Source: Albitalea sp966211955 (GTDB lineage Bacteria; Pseudomonadota; Gammaproteobacteria; Burkholderiales; Burkholderiaceae_C). Taken from it: 64,000 nt of DNA. Location of the stretch: positions 186,001 through 250,000 of the forward strand of contig CBIHOF010000004.1 of the NCBI GenBank assembly GCA_966211955.1. Direction: 5' to 3'. The translations under genes and the position numbers were made by a program. The stretch's first letter is position 1. Each line of letters opens with the position of its first letter. The notes under the pieces were generated by a model, which saw nothing but the letters and a program-made list of their open reading frames with translations, made no database searches and was not told the origin of the DNA. Shown in pieces: positions 34,970 through 43,814 of the stretch.

Positions 34970-35884
34970 TCAGACGTCGTCCATGTGCCTGGCCGCCTCC
35001 GCCAGCATGCCGCGCAGCCACACCAGGCCCGGGTCGTTCGTGCGGAACTTGTGCCACTGCACGGATTGCTCCATGCGGTCGAACGGCATCGGCGTGGGCC
35101 GGATCTCCAGAGGGAACGCCTGCACGAGGCGGTGAGCGATGCGCGCGTGAACGGTCGCGATGTACTCGGTGCCCACGATCATGGCCGGCACGGTGACGAA
35201 GCTGTAGGTCGACACCGCCACGCGGCGTGTCACGCCGTAGCGCTTGAGGAACCAGCCTTCGAACGCATCGGCCAGGCCACCACCCGGCATCATCACGACG
35301 TGCCCGCCGTTGACGTAGCGGTCGAACGTCAACTCGCCCTGCGCCATGGTGCTGCCCTGCCACACCATGCACACGAAGTCTTCGTGATAAAGCACCTCGC
35401 GCGGGTGGTCGGGCGATGTGAAACCGGTGGGAATGATGAGAAGGTCGGCCTCGCCGCGCTCGAGCTGCTTGTGCGGCGCCGCCACCTGCGGCAGGAGCTC
35501 GAAGCGCACCGTACTTTGCGCCCTCGCAGCCAGCGCGAGCAGTGCGGGTGCCAGCACCATCTGCGTGTAGTCGGACGCGAAGATGCGAAAGGTGCGGTCG
35601 CTGCCGCTCGGATCGAACACAGGCTGGTCGGCGATGGTGCTGTCGATCCTGAGCAGCACGTCGCGCACGGCAGCGTGCAGGCCCTCGGCTCGCGGCGTGA
35701 GCTCCATCTTGCGGCCGATCTGCACGAGCAGTTCGTCGTCGAAGTATTCGCGCAACCGTCCGAGCGAATTGCTCGTCGCCGACGCGCTCAGGTTCAGTAC
35801 TTCCGCGGCACGGCTCACGCTGCGTTCCTTCAGCAGCACGTCAAGCGCCACGAGCAGATTGAGGTCGAGCTTCTTGAATCTCAT
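34970..35884 (-). CDS. LysR family transcriptional regulator
   Basis: The 304-residue protein opens MRFKKLDLNLLVALDVLLKE, the NodD/NahR-like start, followed by the winged helix VSRAAEVLNLSASATSNSLG. A C-terminal effector domain follows with DLLIIPTGFTSPDHPREVLY. It is transcribed away from the catabolic operon and should be its activator, as LysR regulators of this branch bind aromatic inducers. ATG 35893 would add three residues. Two palindromes occupy the intergenic region. Confidence 0.92.
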   Translation of the reverse strand: MRFKKLDLNLLVALDVLLKERSVSRAAEVLNLSASATSNSLGRLREYFDDELLVQIGRKMELTPRAEGLHAAVRDVLLRIDSTIADQPVFDPSGSDRTFRIFASDYTQMVLAPALLALAARAQSTVRFELLPQVAAPHKQLERGEADLLIIPTGFTSPDHPREVLYHEDFVCMVWQGSTMAQGELTFDRYVNGGHVVMMPGGGLADAFEGWFLKRYGVTRRVAVSTYSFVTVPAMIVGTEYIATVHARIAHRLVQAFPLEIRPTPMPFDRMEQSVQWHKFRTNDPGLVWLRGMLAEAARHMDDV

Positions 35885-35907
35885 GAGCGTCATTCTGCGG
35901 CGATCTC

Positions 35908-35945
35908 GATCTAGGGCTAACCCTCGATCGTTCGGTTTGACCGAA
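35908..35945. promoter_or_regulatory. LysR-type operator palindromes between LysR gene and catabolic operon
   Basis: Two inverted repeats stand side by side: GATCTAGGG (35908-35916) with CCCTCGATC (35921-35929), one mismatch, and the perfect TTCGGT-TTG-ACCGAA (35931-35945). The second contains a T-N11-A core (TCGGTTTGACCGA), the LysR consensus form. Their place in a divergent gap supports activator binding. Promoter boxes were not resolved. Confidence 0.6.
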
Positions 35946-36044
35946 AGCACGACTTCATCGAAAGCGTTGTTCACAAGGCGCTCGCGTCCCTAAGCTTCGC
36001 TCCATCGCTGCCATCCCGGCGGCACAAAAGATCGGAGACAACGA

Positions 36045-37199
36045 ATGGCCGTCGGCCAGGCGAAGGGCGTGTTTGCGCCTGCGCAATCCAGCATGACGCG
36101 GCCCGTGTCGCGCATCGTGGTCGTCGGTGCCGGCATCGCCGGCCTGGCCTGCGCATTGGCCTGTGCACGCGCCGGTGCCAGCGTCGCGGTGCTCGATGCC
36201 CGCGCGGTGTCGGCGCACATCCCGGCACACCTGGACATCGTGCCCAACCTGCTGCGCGATTTCGCACGACTGGGCATCGCCGAGGAATGCGTGCGCCGCG
36301 GCTTCGCCTACAACGGTCTCGCTGTCGTCAACGAAGACGGCCAGCACGGTTTCGAGGTTCCGACGCCTCGCCTGGCCGGCAGCCGCCTGCCTTGCGCCGC
36401 CGGCATCGCGTACGACGACGCGCTCGACGTGCTGCGGACCTGTGCGCAGGCCGCCGGCGCCGTCATCCATTCGGGCCGTGTCGACAGCGTGGATGCAGAC
36501 TCCGGCCGTGTCGCGATGGCCGACGGCAACGCACTCAACGCCGATCTCATCGTTCTGGCCACGGGCGCGAACTCGGCTCTCGCGGCGCAAGTATTCGGCA
36601 GCCGCTGGCGCAGTACGCCCTCGCAGTCGTGGTGGCACGCGCTCCTGCCGCGTCCGACCGGACTCGACCGCACCACCTGGATGGCCGGTGGACCGGGCCG
36701 CCGCCTGCTGCTGGTGCCCGTGGACATGTCACGCGCGGGCCTGGCCGTCGTTCGCACGCAAGCCACCGGCCCGCAGACCGACGGTTCGGCCTTGCGCGAG
36801 ACGCTCGCTTCGTGGGGGCAGTTGCCCCAGCGCCTGGCGCATCTGATGCAACCCGAGACGCCGACGACCATCCGCACGGCGAACGTCAGCTTCCTCGAAC
36901 CACCGTGGTATCGCGGCGCCGTGGTCTGCGCGGGCGCGTGTGCGAACGCCGTGCCGCCGCCGTTTGGCCAGTCGGCCGCGCAAGCGCTGGAGGACGCCAC
37001 CGTTCTGGGTGAGTTGATCGCCGCGCGCCTGGATCGGGCGTCGCTGCAGCAGCAATACATGTTCCGGCGGGGCGCACGCGCCAGCCGCGTGCACGAGATC
37101 CTCGAGCGCGCGCAGCGGTGGATGTTCCAGCCCGAGCCCGCCACGGATCTGCTCGCCCTTGCGCGCGACCTCGGCTCCATCGTCGCCCATGCCGCCTGA
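36045..37199 (+). CDS. FAD-dependent aromatic monooxygenase homologue with altered GD motif
   Basis: The 384-residue flavoprotein has a dinucleotide fold at residues 24-34 (RIVVVGAGIAGL, GxGxxG). The second FAD motif is altered: the usual GDA(A)H near residue 297 reads AGACANAVPP, with alanine in place of aspartate. It belongs to the salicylate/UbiH hydroxylase class, which add one oxygen to a ring using NAD(P)H. GGAGAC precedes ATG 36045; residue 17 is an alternative start. It is the first gene of the operon. Reduced FAD affinity or a non-catalytic role is possible. Confidence 0.83.
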   Translation: MAVGQAKGVFAPAQSSMTRPVSRIVVVGAGIAGLACALACARAGASVAVLDARAVSAHIPAHLDIVPNLLRDFARLGIAEECVRRGFAYNGLAVVNEDGQHGFEVPTPRLAGSRLPCAAGIAYDDALDVLRTCAQAAGAVIHSGRVDSVDADSGRVAMADGNALNADLIVLATGANSALAAQVFGSRWRSTPSQSWWHALLPRPTGLDRTTWMAGGPGRRLLLVPVDMSRAGLAVVRTQATGPQTDGSALRETLASWGQLPQRLAHLMQPETPTTIRTANVSFLEPPWYRGAVVCAGACANAVPPPFGQSAAQALEDATVLGELIAARLDRASLQQQYMFRRGARASRVHEILERAQRWMFQPEPATDLLALARDLGSIVAHAA

Positions 37200-37215
37200 C
37201 CGAAGGACGCATCGA

Positions 37216-37610
37216 ATGATCAAGATGATCGCCACGATCTGCCGCCGTCCCGGCATGACGCACGTCGAGTACGTGGCCCATGTGCAGCACGTGCACGACG
37301 CCATCGCCGTCGAACACCCGGCTGCGCTGCGGCGGTACGTGCAGAACCATGTGTTCGATGCGGCGTTCAGTGCGGCCGGCGAACGCACGCATTCGCTGTG
37401 CTCGCGTGCTTCGGCGGCTCGGACGTCTTCTACGAAGGCGTGGGCAGCCTGTGGTTCGACGACGTGTCGTCGATCGGCGCGTTCCGCGCGTACGAGCGCG
37501 CGCTGCTCGGAATCAACGCCGACCCGAAGCACACCTTCCGTCTGCCTTCGCAATCGTTCTTCCTCTACACGACGGAAGTGCCCATCTTTCAACAACGCAT
37601 GCAACCATGA
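37216..37610 (+). pseudogene. EthD domain protein, frameshifted
   Basis: The first part in one frame reads MIKMIATICRRPGMTHVEYV and continues to about 37380, then the frame degrades. The rest continues in another frame as THAFAVLACFGGSDVFYEG ... FRLPSQSFFLYTTEVPIFQQ to the TGA at 37608-37610. Joined, they give a normal ~130-residue EthD/ferredoxin-like dimeric alpha-beta barrel protein, linked to degradation of ethers and aromatics. A single-base loss between about 37375 and 37395 explains it; sequencing error or real inactivation cannot be separated here. Confidence 0.75.
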
Positions 37611-38536
37611 AAATCATCGGACCTGATGCACTGATGTTCGGCGTCGACGACGTCGCGTCCTGTGCGCAATACCTCGCCGACTACGGCCTCACGCCTGTGG
37701 GCGGCGGCCGCTTCGAGGCCCTGGACGGTACGGCGATCATCGTTAGGCCCAAGGACGACGCGGCACTGCCCAAGCCGCTGGAGACCGGCAGCGCGCTGCG
37801 CGAGACGGTGTACGGCGTCGCCGACGCGGCCACGCTGGACGAGATCGAGAAGGAGCTGAGCCGCGATCGCGCGGTGACGCGCCAGGACGGCGTGCTGCGC
37901 TGTGTCGACGACATGGGCTTCGCGCTCGCGTTCCAGGTGACGGTTCGCCGGCCGCTGAAGATGACTGCCGAAGCGGTGAATGCGCCGGGCGCAACCGTGG
38001 CGCGTGCGCCGAACGTGATCGGCGTGTCCGAGGACGCGCAGTTCTCTCCGCGCACGCTCTCGCACGTGGTGTATTTCGTGCCGGACATCCAGCGCGCCGA
38101 AGCGTTCTATGCGCGCCTGGGTTTCGTGCGAACGGACTTCTTCACCGATTGCGGCCCGTTCCTGCGTCCGGCCGGCACGCTCGATCACCACACGCTGTTC
38201 ATGATCCAGACGCCGCCGTTCATGAAGGGCATCGAGCACTTCACGTTCCACGTCGGCGGCCCCACCGAAGTGATGCTGGCGGGCACGCGCTTCGTGAAGA
38301 AGGGCTACGAGTCGTTCTGGGGGCCGGGCCGGCACAAGTTCGGCAGCAACTGGTTCTGGTACTTCAACAGCCCGTTCGGCTGCCACATCGAGTACGACGC
38401 CGACATGGACCTGCATGACGGCCAGTGGACGGCGCGCGAAGTACCGATGAGCGCGGATGCGTCGCAGGCCTTCCTCTTCCAATACCGCGACAAGTGGGCG
38501 CCCGGCGGCCCGCCGCCCCAAGGAGCACGATCATGA
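37607..38536 (+). CDS. Extradiol ring-cleavage dioxygenase, type I (VOC fold)
   Basis: The 309-residue protein has two vicinal-oxygen-chelate halves. Metal ligands H153 (TLSHVVYF), H211 (GIEHFTFHV) and E262 (CHIEYD) match in position the H146/H210/E260 triad of biphenyl-diol dioxygenase. It should open a catechol-like ring at the meta position using Fe(II) and O2. ATG overlaps the EthD stop (ATGA). The N-terminal half has diverged metal positions, which is usual for the family. The substrate ring is not known. Confidence 0.88.
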   Translation: MKIIGPDALMFGVDDVASCAQYLADYGLTPVGGGRFEALDGTAIIVRPKDDAALPKPLETGSALRETVYGVADAATLDEIEKELSRDRAVTRQDGVLRCVDDMGFALAFQVTVRRPLKMTAEAVNAPGATVARAPNVIGVSEDAQFSPRTLSHVVYFVPDIQRAEAFYARLGFVRTDFFTDCGPFLRPAGTLDHHTLFMIQTPPFMKGIEHFTFHVGGPTEVMLAGTRFVKKGYESFWGPGRHKFGSNWFWYFNSPFGCHIEYDADMDLHDGQWTAREVPMSADASQAFLFQYRDKWAPGGPPPQGARS

Positions 38537-39657
38537 AAGCCCAACGAATCCTCATCATCGGCGGCGGCTTCTCGGGCATGTCGGCGGCGATCGAGCTGCG
38601 CAAGGCAGGCGCCGAGGTCGACCTCGTCGAGATCGACCCGGAGTGGCGCAACTACGGTGCCGGCATCAGCCTCGGTGGCGCGACGCTGCGTGCGTTCCGC
38701 CAGCTCGGCGTCCTGGACGACTTCCTCGCGCTGGGCAGTGCACAGGACGGCGTCACGATCCGCCTGCCTCACGGGCCCGAGGTCGGAAAGTTGCCCACGC
38801 CCCGTCTGGCAGGCCCCGATGTTCCCGGCGGCGGCGCGATCTTGCGGCCGGTGCTCGCAAGCATCCTGGCCGATGCGACGCGCAGGGCCGGCACCCAGGT
38901 GCGCCTGGGTTGCACCTTCACGAGCATCGAGCAGGATGCCGAAGGCGTCGATGTGTCCTTCAGCGACGGCACGCGAGGGCGGTATGACCTCGTCGTCGGC
39001 GCCGACGGCCTCTACTCGAAGCTGCGGCAGGCCCTCTTCCCCGCGGCGCCCAAGCCTCGCTACAGCGGCCAGGGTGTGTGGCGCGCGGTGGTGCCGCGCC
39101 CGCCCGAGATCGCGACGTGCACCATGTGGGTCGGGCCCAAGGTCAAGCCCGGCGTGAACCCGGTCTCGAAGACCGAGATGTACCTCTTCATCACCGAGCC
39201 GCGCGCGGTGAACGAGCATCTTGATCCGGCAACGTTCGTGGATCACGTGCGTGGGCTGCTGGCCGACTTCCCCGCGCCCGAACTTCAGGCGATCAGCGCC
39301 GGGCTCGGAGCGCATTCGCAAATCGTCTACCGCCCGCTCGAAGGACTGCTGATGCCGTGCCCGTGGTTCGCCGGCCGTGCCGTGCTGATCGGCGACGCCG
39401 TGCATGCGACCACGCCGCATCTCGCCTCGGGCGCGTGCATCGGCATCGAGGACGCGATCGTGCTGGCCGACGAGCTTGCACATCACGACGACATTCCCGC
39501 GGCCCTCGCTGCGTTCGAGGGGCGGCGCTGGGAGCGCTGCCGCATGGTGGTCGAGAACTCCGCGCGCCTGGGCGAGATCGAGATCGGCGGCGGCGACAAG
39601 GAAGAACACGCCCAGATCATGCGCGCCTCGCTCATGGCACTGGCGCAACCGATCTGA
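38533..39657 (+). CDS. FAD-dependent aromatic hydroxylase (UbiH/salicylate hydroxylase-like)
   Basis: The 374-residue flavoprotein has GGGFSG at residues 10-15 (RILIIGGGFSGMSAAIELRK), the DG motif VVGADGLYSKLRQALF, and an intact GD motif AVLIGDAVHATTPHLAS. It therefore has all FAD contacts, unlike the gene at 36045. It probably hydroxylates the aromatic substrate to a catechol for the adjacent extradiol enzyme. AAGGAG lies before ATG 38533, which overlaps the dioxygenase stop. A two-monooxygenase arrangement may mean sequential hydroxylations or a duplication with drift. Confidence 0.88.
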   Translation: MKAQRILIIGGGFSGMSAAIELRKAGAEVDLVEIDPEWRNYGAGISLGGATLRAFRQLGVLDDFLALGSAQDGVTIRLPHGPEVGKLPTPRLAGPDVPGGGAILRPVLASILADATRRAGTQVRLGCTFTSIEQDAEGVDVSFSDGTRGRYDLVVGADGLYSKLRQALFPAAPKPRYSGQGVWRAVVPRPPEIATCTMWVGPKVKPGVNPVSKTEMYLFITEPRAVNEHLDPATFVDHVRGLLADFPAPELQAISAGLGAHSQIVYRPLEGLLMPCPWFAGRAVLIGDAVHATTPHLASGACIGIEDAIVLADELAHHDDIPAALAAFEGRRWERCRMVVENSARLGEIEIGGGDKEEHAQIMRASLMALAQPI

Positions 39658-39689
39658 CGCGACCTTCACCAAACACCACAGGAGACATC

Positions 39690-41363
39690 ATGCATACCCC
39701 GAAGAGACTGCGGCTCACCGTCACGGCAGCGGCAGCGTTGTTCGCATGCCATGCCGGGGCCATCGAGCTCGACACCGGCAACCCGGACTGGAGCCTGCGC
39801 TTCGACAACACCGTCAAGGCGAGCGCGATATACCGCACGAAATCCGCCGACCCGGCGCTGGTCGACTCGTTCGTCCTGCTCGTGCCGGGCGTGCCCGCAT
39901 CGGCCTTCCCGCAGGCGCTGAACTTCAATGCGGGTGACGACAACTTCCGCAACCGCGGCTTCGTGTCCAAGCGCATCGACCTGCTCAGCGAGTTCGATGC
40001 CGTCTACCGCAAGGACTACGGCGTGCGCGTCAGCGCGGCCGCCTGGTACGACGCGGCCTATCGCGGCAAGACCGATGCAGCGGACTTCGTCAACGGCCAG
40101 ACGCCGTTCGACGAGTTTCCGGACGGCACCCGCGATCTCGCCGGCCGCAAGGCGGAGGTGCTCGATGCCTTCGTGTTCGGCGGCTGGAACCTGGGGGAGG
40201 GCCGCAAGTTGACGGCCCGCCTGGGCAAGCATTCCGTGCTGTACGGCGAGAGCCTGTTCTTCGGCGACAACGGCATCGCTCGCGCCCAAGGACCGAACGA
40301 CATCTTGAAGCTGCTGGGCTCGCCCAACGCGCAGTTCAAGGAGATCCTCCGCCCGGTGCCGCAGGTGTCGGGGCAACTGCAGCTGTCTTCGGAACTGTCG
40401 GTCGGCGCCTACTACCAGTTCCGTTGGGAAGCCGACCGCCTGCCGCCGGCGGGCAGCTTCCACTCCACGGCGAACATCCCGTGGGGCTCCTCGCAGCCGG
40501 AGTTCGTGGGCATCAGCGCCGGCCCGATCGCGGGCAACTACGTGCTCACGCCCAGCGGCGACGTGCGTCCGCGCAACTCCGGCCAGTTCGGCGCGCAGCT
40601 CAAGTGGCGGGTGGCGGAGACCGACCTTGGCGTGTATGCCGCGCGCTACCACGACAAGGGCGGCCAGCTGTACGGCAACCTCAATGTGGCGACGCCAGCT
40701 GCCAGCAGCTGGTTCTACGTCTTCCCCGAGGCGATCAAGACAGCGGGCATCAGCGCGAGCCGCTCCGTCGGCGACGTGAACTTCGCGGGCGAGGCTTCGA
40801 TGCGCTGGAACATGCCGCTGCGCAGCACGAACATGGTCTATCCCGGTGCGTTCGCCCCGGCGCCCACGTACGCCACGGGTCGCACCGCGCACCTGAACTT
40901 CTCGTGGCTCGCCTCGCTGGGCCCGAACCCCCTGGCGCGCGAGAGCAGCTTCCTCGGCGAACTCGCGTGGAACCGCGTGGTCAGCATGAACGACCCGTCC
41001 GGCGAGCTCGACGCGGGCCGCACGCGCAGCGCCACCGCCGTGCAGTTCGTCTACACCCCGAGCTACCGCCAGGTGCTGCCGGGCCTGGACCTCAACGTGC
41101 CGGTGGGCCTGCGCTATTCGCTGGACGGCCGTTCCTCCGTCACCGCGTGGGACCCGCACGGCAGCGGCAGCGCGACGGTCGGCGTGGACGGCACCTATCT
41201 CGGGGTGTGGCAGTTCGCCGTCACGTACACGCAATTCATCGGCAAGGCCACACCCTTCGTCGAGTTCGCGCCGCTGCTCACGGGCGGCTCGCCGATCTAT
41301 GCGACGGGCAATGCGCTCGCAGACCGCAACAACATTGCACTGTCGCTGCGGCGGACCTTCTGA
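39690..41363 (+). CDS. DUF1302 outer-membrane protein
   Basis: The 557-residue protein has a signal peptide (LTVTAAAALFACHAGA) and a body of alternating amphipathic strands. The DUF1302 start IELDTGNPDWSLRFDNTVKA and the C-terminal aromatic ending LSLRRTF (terminal Phe) fit a beta-barrel of the outer membrane. DUF1302 proteins repeatedly occur with DUF1329, Ycf48-like and RND genes in catabolic loci for hydrophobic compounds. Uptake of the lipophilic substrate is inferred. GGAGAC lies 4-9 nt before ATG 39690. Confidence 0.87.
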   Translation: MHTPKRLRLTVTAAAALFACHAGAIELDTGNPDWSLRFDNTVKASAIYRTKSADPALVDSFVLLVPGVPASAFPQALNFNAGDDNFRNRGFVSKRIDLLSEFDAVYRKDYGVRVSAAAWYDAAYRGKTDAADFVNGQTPFDEFPDGTRDLAGRKAEVLDAFVFGGWNLGEGRKLTARLGKHSVLYGESLFFGDNGIARAQGPNDILKLLGSPNAQFKEILRPVPQVSGQLQLSSELSVGAYYQFRWEADRLPPAGSFHSTANIPWGSSQPEFVGISAGPIAGNYVLTPSGDVRPRNSGQFGAQLKWRVAETDLGVYAARYHDKGGQLYGNLNVATPAASSWFYVFPEAIKTAGISASRSVGDVNFAGEASMRWNMPLRSTNMVYPGAFAPAPTYATGRTAHLNFSWLASLGPNPLARESSFLGELAWNRVVSMNDPSGELDAGRTRSATAVQFVYTPSYRQVLPGLDLNVPVGLRYSLDGRSSVTAWDPHGSGSATVGVDGTYLGVWQFAVTYTQFIGKATPFVEFAPLLTGGSPIYATGNALADRNNIALSLRRTF

Positions 41364-41383
41364 TTCAAACACTGGAGACAAGC

Positions 41384-42736
41384 ATGAAGCCAATCATCTT
41401 CGCGGCGGCCGCGCTGGCCGCGTTCGTGGGCGCACCCGCCATCGCGGCGGTCGGTGCCGAAGAAGCCGCCAAGCTCAAGACGGAACTGACGCCGCTTGGG
41501 GCCGAGAAGGCCGGCAACAAGGACGGCAGCATTCCGGCGTGGACCGGCGGCCATACGACGCCGACCGCCGGCGACAAGCCGGGCGGTCGGCGCGGCGACC
41601 CGTTCAAGGACGAGAAGCCGCTGTACTCGATCACAGCCGCGAACATGGCGCAGCACGCCGACAAGCTGAGCGACGGGCAGCAGGCGCTGCTGAAGAAGTA
41701 CGCCGATTACCGCATCGACGTCTACAAGACCCACCGCACGGCCGCGGCGCCGCAGTGGGTGTACGACAACACCTTCAAGAACGCGACGCGCGCCAAGCTC
41801 AATGGCGACATCGAGCAGGGCGGCTATGGCGGCATCCCCTTCCCCATCCCGAAGAGCGGGGCCGAGGTGATGTGGAACCACATGCTGCACTGGCGCGGCA
41901 CGTCCTGGCAGTTCATCTCGGCGCAGTACCAGATCACCGCTGACGGGCGCGCCGTGATGACCTCCGATGGCATCGGTGACCAGCAGATGCCGTACTACTT
42001 CCAGGACGGGTCCGTGGAAGCGTTCGAGAAGACGGGTGGGCCGTACTGGCAGATCCGCCTGCTCAACGTCGGGCCGCCGATCCGTGCGGGCGAGGCGATC
42101 GCCGGCGGCACGAAGCTCGACGGCACCAAGGACGAGGCCTGGGTCTACCTCACCGGGCAGCGCCGCGTGCGCAAGCTGCCCAATCCGTGCTGCGACACGC
42201 CGACACCGGCGGCGGCGGGCGTGCTCAGCTTCGACGAGCTCGAAGTGTGGACGGGTCGCCTCGATCACTTCGACTGGAAGATCGCCGGCAAGAAGGAGAT
42301 GCTCATTCCCTACAACGGCAACAAGCTGATGCAGGCGAAGTCGGACAGCGAGGTGCTGGGCAAGCACGGCGTGAATCCGGAACACATGCGCTGGGAGTTG
42401 CACCGCGTGTGGGTGGTCGATGCGACCTTGCGCGCCGGCCAGCGTCACCAGACGCCCAAGAGCCGCTACTACTGCGACGAGGACACGTGGATGTGCGTGC
42501 TGGCCGACCGCTGGGATTCGAACGGCCAGTTGTGGAAGACGCTGTGGTCGGCGAGCTTCGTGGCGCCGGACCTGCCGGGCACGGTGGGCTTCTCGTTCGG
42601 CTTCAACGACCTGCTGTCCGGCGCGGCCTACGTGTCGAACCTGTACGGCAGCAAGTCATCGCAGTACCCGCTGAAGCCGCGCTACCCCGACAGCGCGTTC
42701 ACGGGTGACGCCCTCGCCGCAGAAGCTGTGCGCTGA
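41384..42736 (+). CDS. DUF1329 exported protein
   Basis: The 450-residue protein has a signal peptide ending APAIAA, then the DUF1329 opening TELTPLGAEKAGNKDGSIPA followed by WTGG. Other family marks are QGGYGGIPFPIPKSGAEVMW and RKLPNPCCDTPTP. Its fold resembles LolA/LolB-type lipid-binding proteins, so a periplasmic carrier for a hydrophobic ligand is plausible but unproven. It sits 20 bp after the DUF1302 gene and 1 bp before the next, in the fixed order seen in many proteobacteria. Confidence 0.88.
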   Translation: MKPIIFAAAALAAFVGAPAIAAVGAEEAAKLKTELTPLGAEKAGNKDGSIPAWTGGHTTPTAGDKPGGRRGDPFKDEKPLYSITAANMAQHADKLSDGQQALLKKYADYRIDVYKTHRTAAAPQWVYDNTFKNATRAKLNGDIEQGGYGGIPFPIPKSGAEVMWNHMLHWRGTSWQFISAQYQITADGRAVMTSDGIGDQQMPYYFQDGSVEAFEKTGGPYWQIRLLNVGPPIRAGEAIAGGTKLDGTKDEAWVYLTGQRRVRKLPNPCCDTPTPAAAGVLSFDELEVWTGRLDHFDWKIAGKKEMLIPYNGNKLMQAKSDSEVLGKHGVNPEHMRWELHRVWVVDATLRAGQRHQTPKSRYYCDEDTWMCVLADRWDSNGQLWKTLWSASFVAPDLPGTVGFSFGFNDLLSGAAYVSNLYGSKSSQYPLKPRYPDSAFTGDALAAEAVR

Positions 42737-42737
42737 C

Positions 42738-43814
42738 GTGAAAACCATGCTGCACTTGTCCGGCCTGGTCCTCGCCGCCAGCGCGCTCGCGCCCTGGCCG
42801 GCTCACGCGCGCCCCGTTGCCGACGCGCTCGAGCGCCCCGCGGTGGTGGTGCGCAGCCCCGAGCGGGCGGTGCTGCTGGGCGCGGCCCGCGCCGGCTCGC
42901 GCATCGTGGCCGTGGGCGAGCGCGGCATCGTCATCTTCTCCGACGACGAGGCGCAGCATTGGAAGCAGGCGAGCGCGCCGGTCAGCGTCACGCTGACCGC
43001 GGTGAAGTTCGCGGACAAGGACCATGGCTACGCGATCGGCCACGGCGGTACCGTGCTCGGCACGGCCGATGGCGGACAAAGCTGGCAGCGCCTGCTCGAT
43101 GGCCGGCGCATCGCGCAGGTGATGCAAGCGGCGGCGAAGGCGAGCGGCGACGTGGCGGCCTTGAAGTCCGCCGATCGCCTGGCGGCCGACGGGCCCGACA
43201 AGCCGCTGCTGGACATGCTGGTGTTCGATGCGAAGCGCGTCCTCGTGGTCGGTGCGTACGGCATCGCACTCATCACCGAGGATGGCGGCGCCACCTGGAA
43301 CTCCTGGCGTGCGCGCCTGGACAACCCGAAGGAGCTGCATCTGTACGCCGTGCGGCAGCGGGGCACGCGCATCGTCGTCGCGGGCGAGCAGGGCCTCGTG
43401 CTGCAGTCGCTCGACGGCGGCACGAGCTTCAAGCGGTTGTCGCTGCCGTATGCAGGAAGCTTCTTCACGGCGGAGCTGCCCGACGAACGCACGGTCGTCG
43501 TCGCGGGCCTGCGTGGCAATGCGTGGCGCTCCACGGACAGCGGCGCCAGCTGGGCACAGGTGGCATCCCCAGTGCCCGTTTCGATCACGGCGTCGGCGTT
43601 GCGCGCAGACGGCGACCTGCTGTTCGCCAACCAGGCCGGAATGATCCTCGGCACGCAGGGCGAAGCGCTCAGGCCGCTGAATGCGGCACCGCTTCCGCCC
43701 GTCAATTTCGTGCTGCCCCTGGATAGCGAGCGCGTGCTCGCGTTGACCGTGCAGGGCCTGCAACTCATCGACTTCCGAAGCGCGGATGACGGCCGCAAAG
43801 GGCCATCGCAATGA
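42738..43814 (+). CDS. Ycf48/Hcf136-like beta-propeller protein
   Basis: The 358-residue protein has a signal peptide (GLVLAASALAPWPAHARP) and several BNR-like blades, each with a G-x-T-W motif: GGQSWQRLL, GGATWNSWRA, GGTSFKRLSL and SGASWAQVAS. It resembles the photosystem II assembly factor Ycf48, a name that is only a fold label here. It probably works in the periplasm with the adjacent RND transporter. GTG 42738 is taken; ATG 42747 is possible. Its stop overlaps the transporter start. Confidence 0.83.
   Translation: MKTMLHLSGLVLAASALAPWPAHARPVADALERPAVVVRSPERAVLLGAARAGSRIVAVGERGIVIFSDDEAQHWKQASAPVSVTLTAVKFADKDHGYAIGHGGTVLGTADGGQSWQRLLDGRRIAQVMQAAAKASGDVAALKSADRLAADGPDKPLLDMLVFDAKRVLVVGAYGIALITEDGGATWNSWRARLDNPKELHLYAVRQRGTRIVVAGEQGLVLQSLDGGTSFKRLSLPYAGSFFTAELPDERTVVVAGLRGNAWRSTDSGASWAQVASPVPVSITASALRADGDLLFANQAGMILGTQGEALRPLNAAPLPPVNFVLPLDSERVLALTVQGLQLIDFRSADDGRKGPSQ

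Noticed and set aside
37216..37610. Programmed ribosomal frameshift in the EthD gene
   Set aside because: No slippery heptamer or downstream stem was seen at the junction; a simple indel is more likely.
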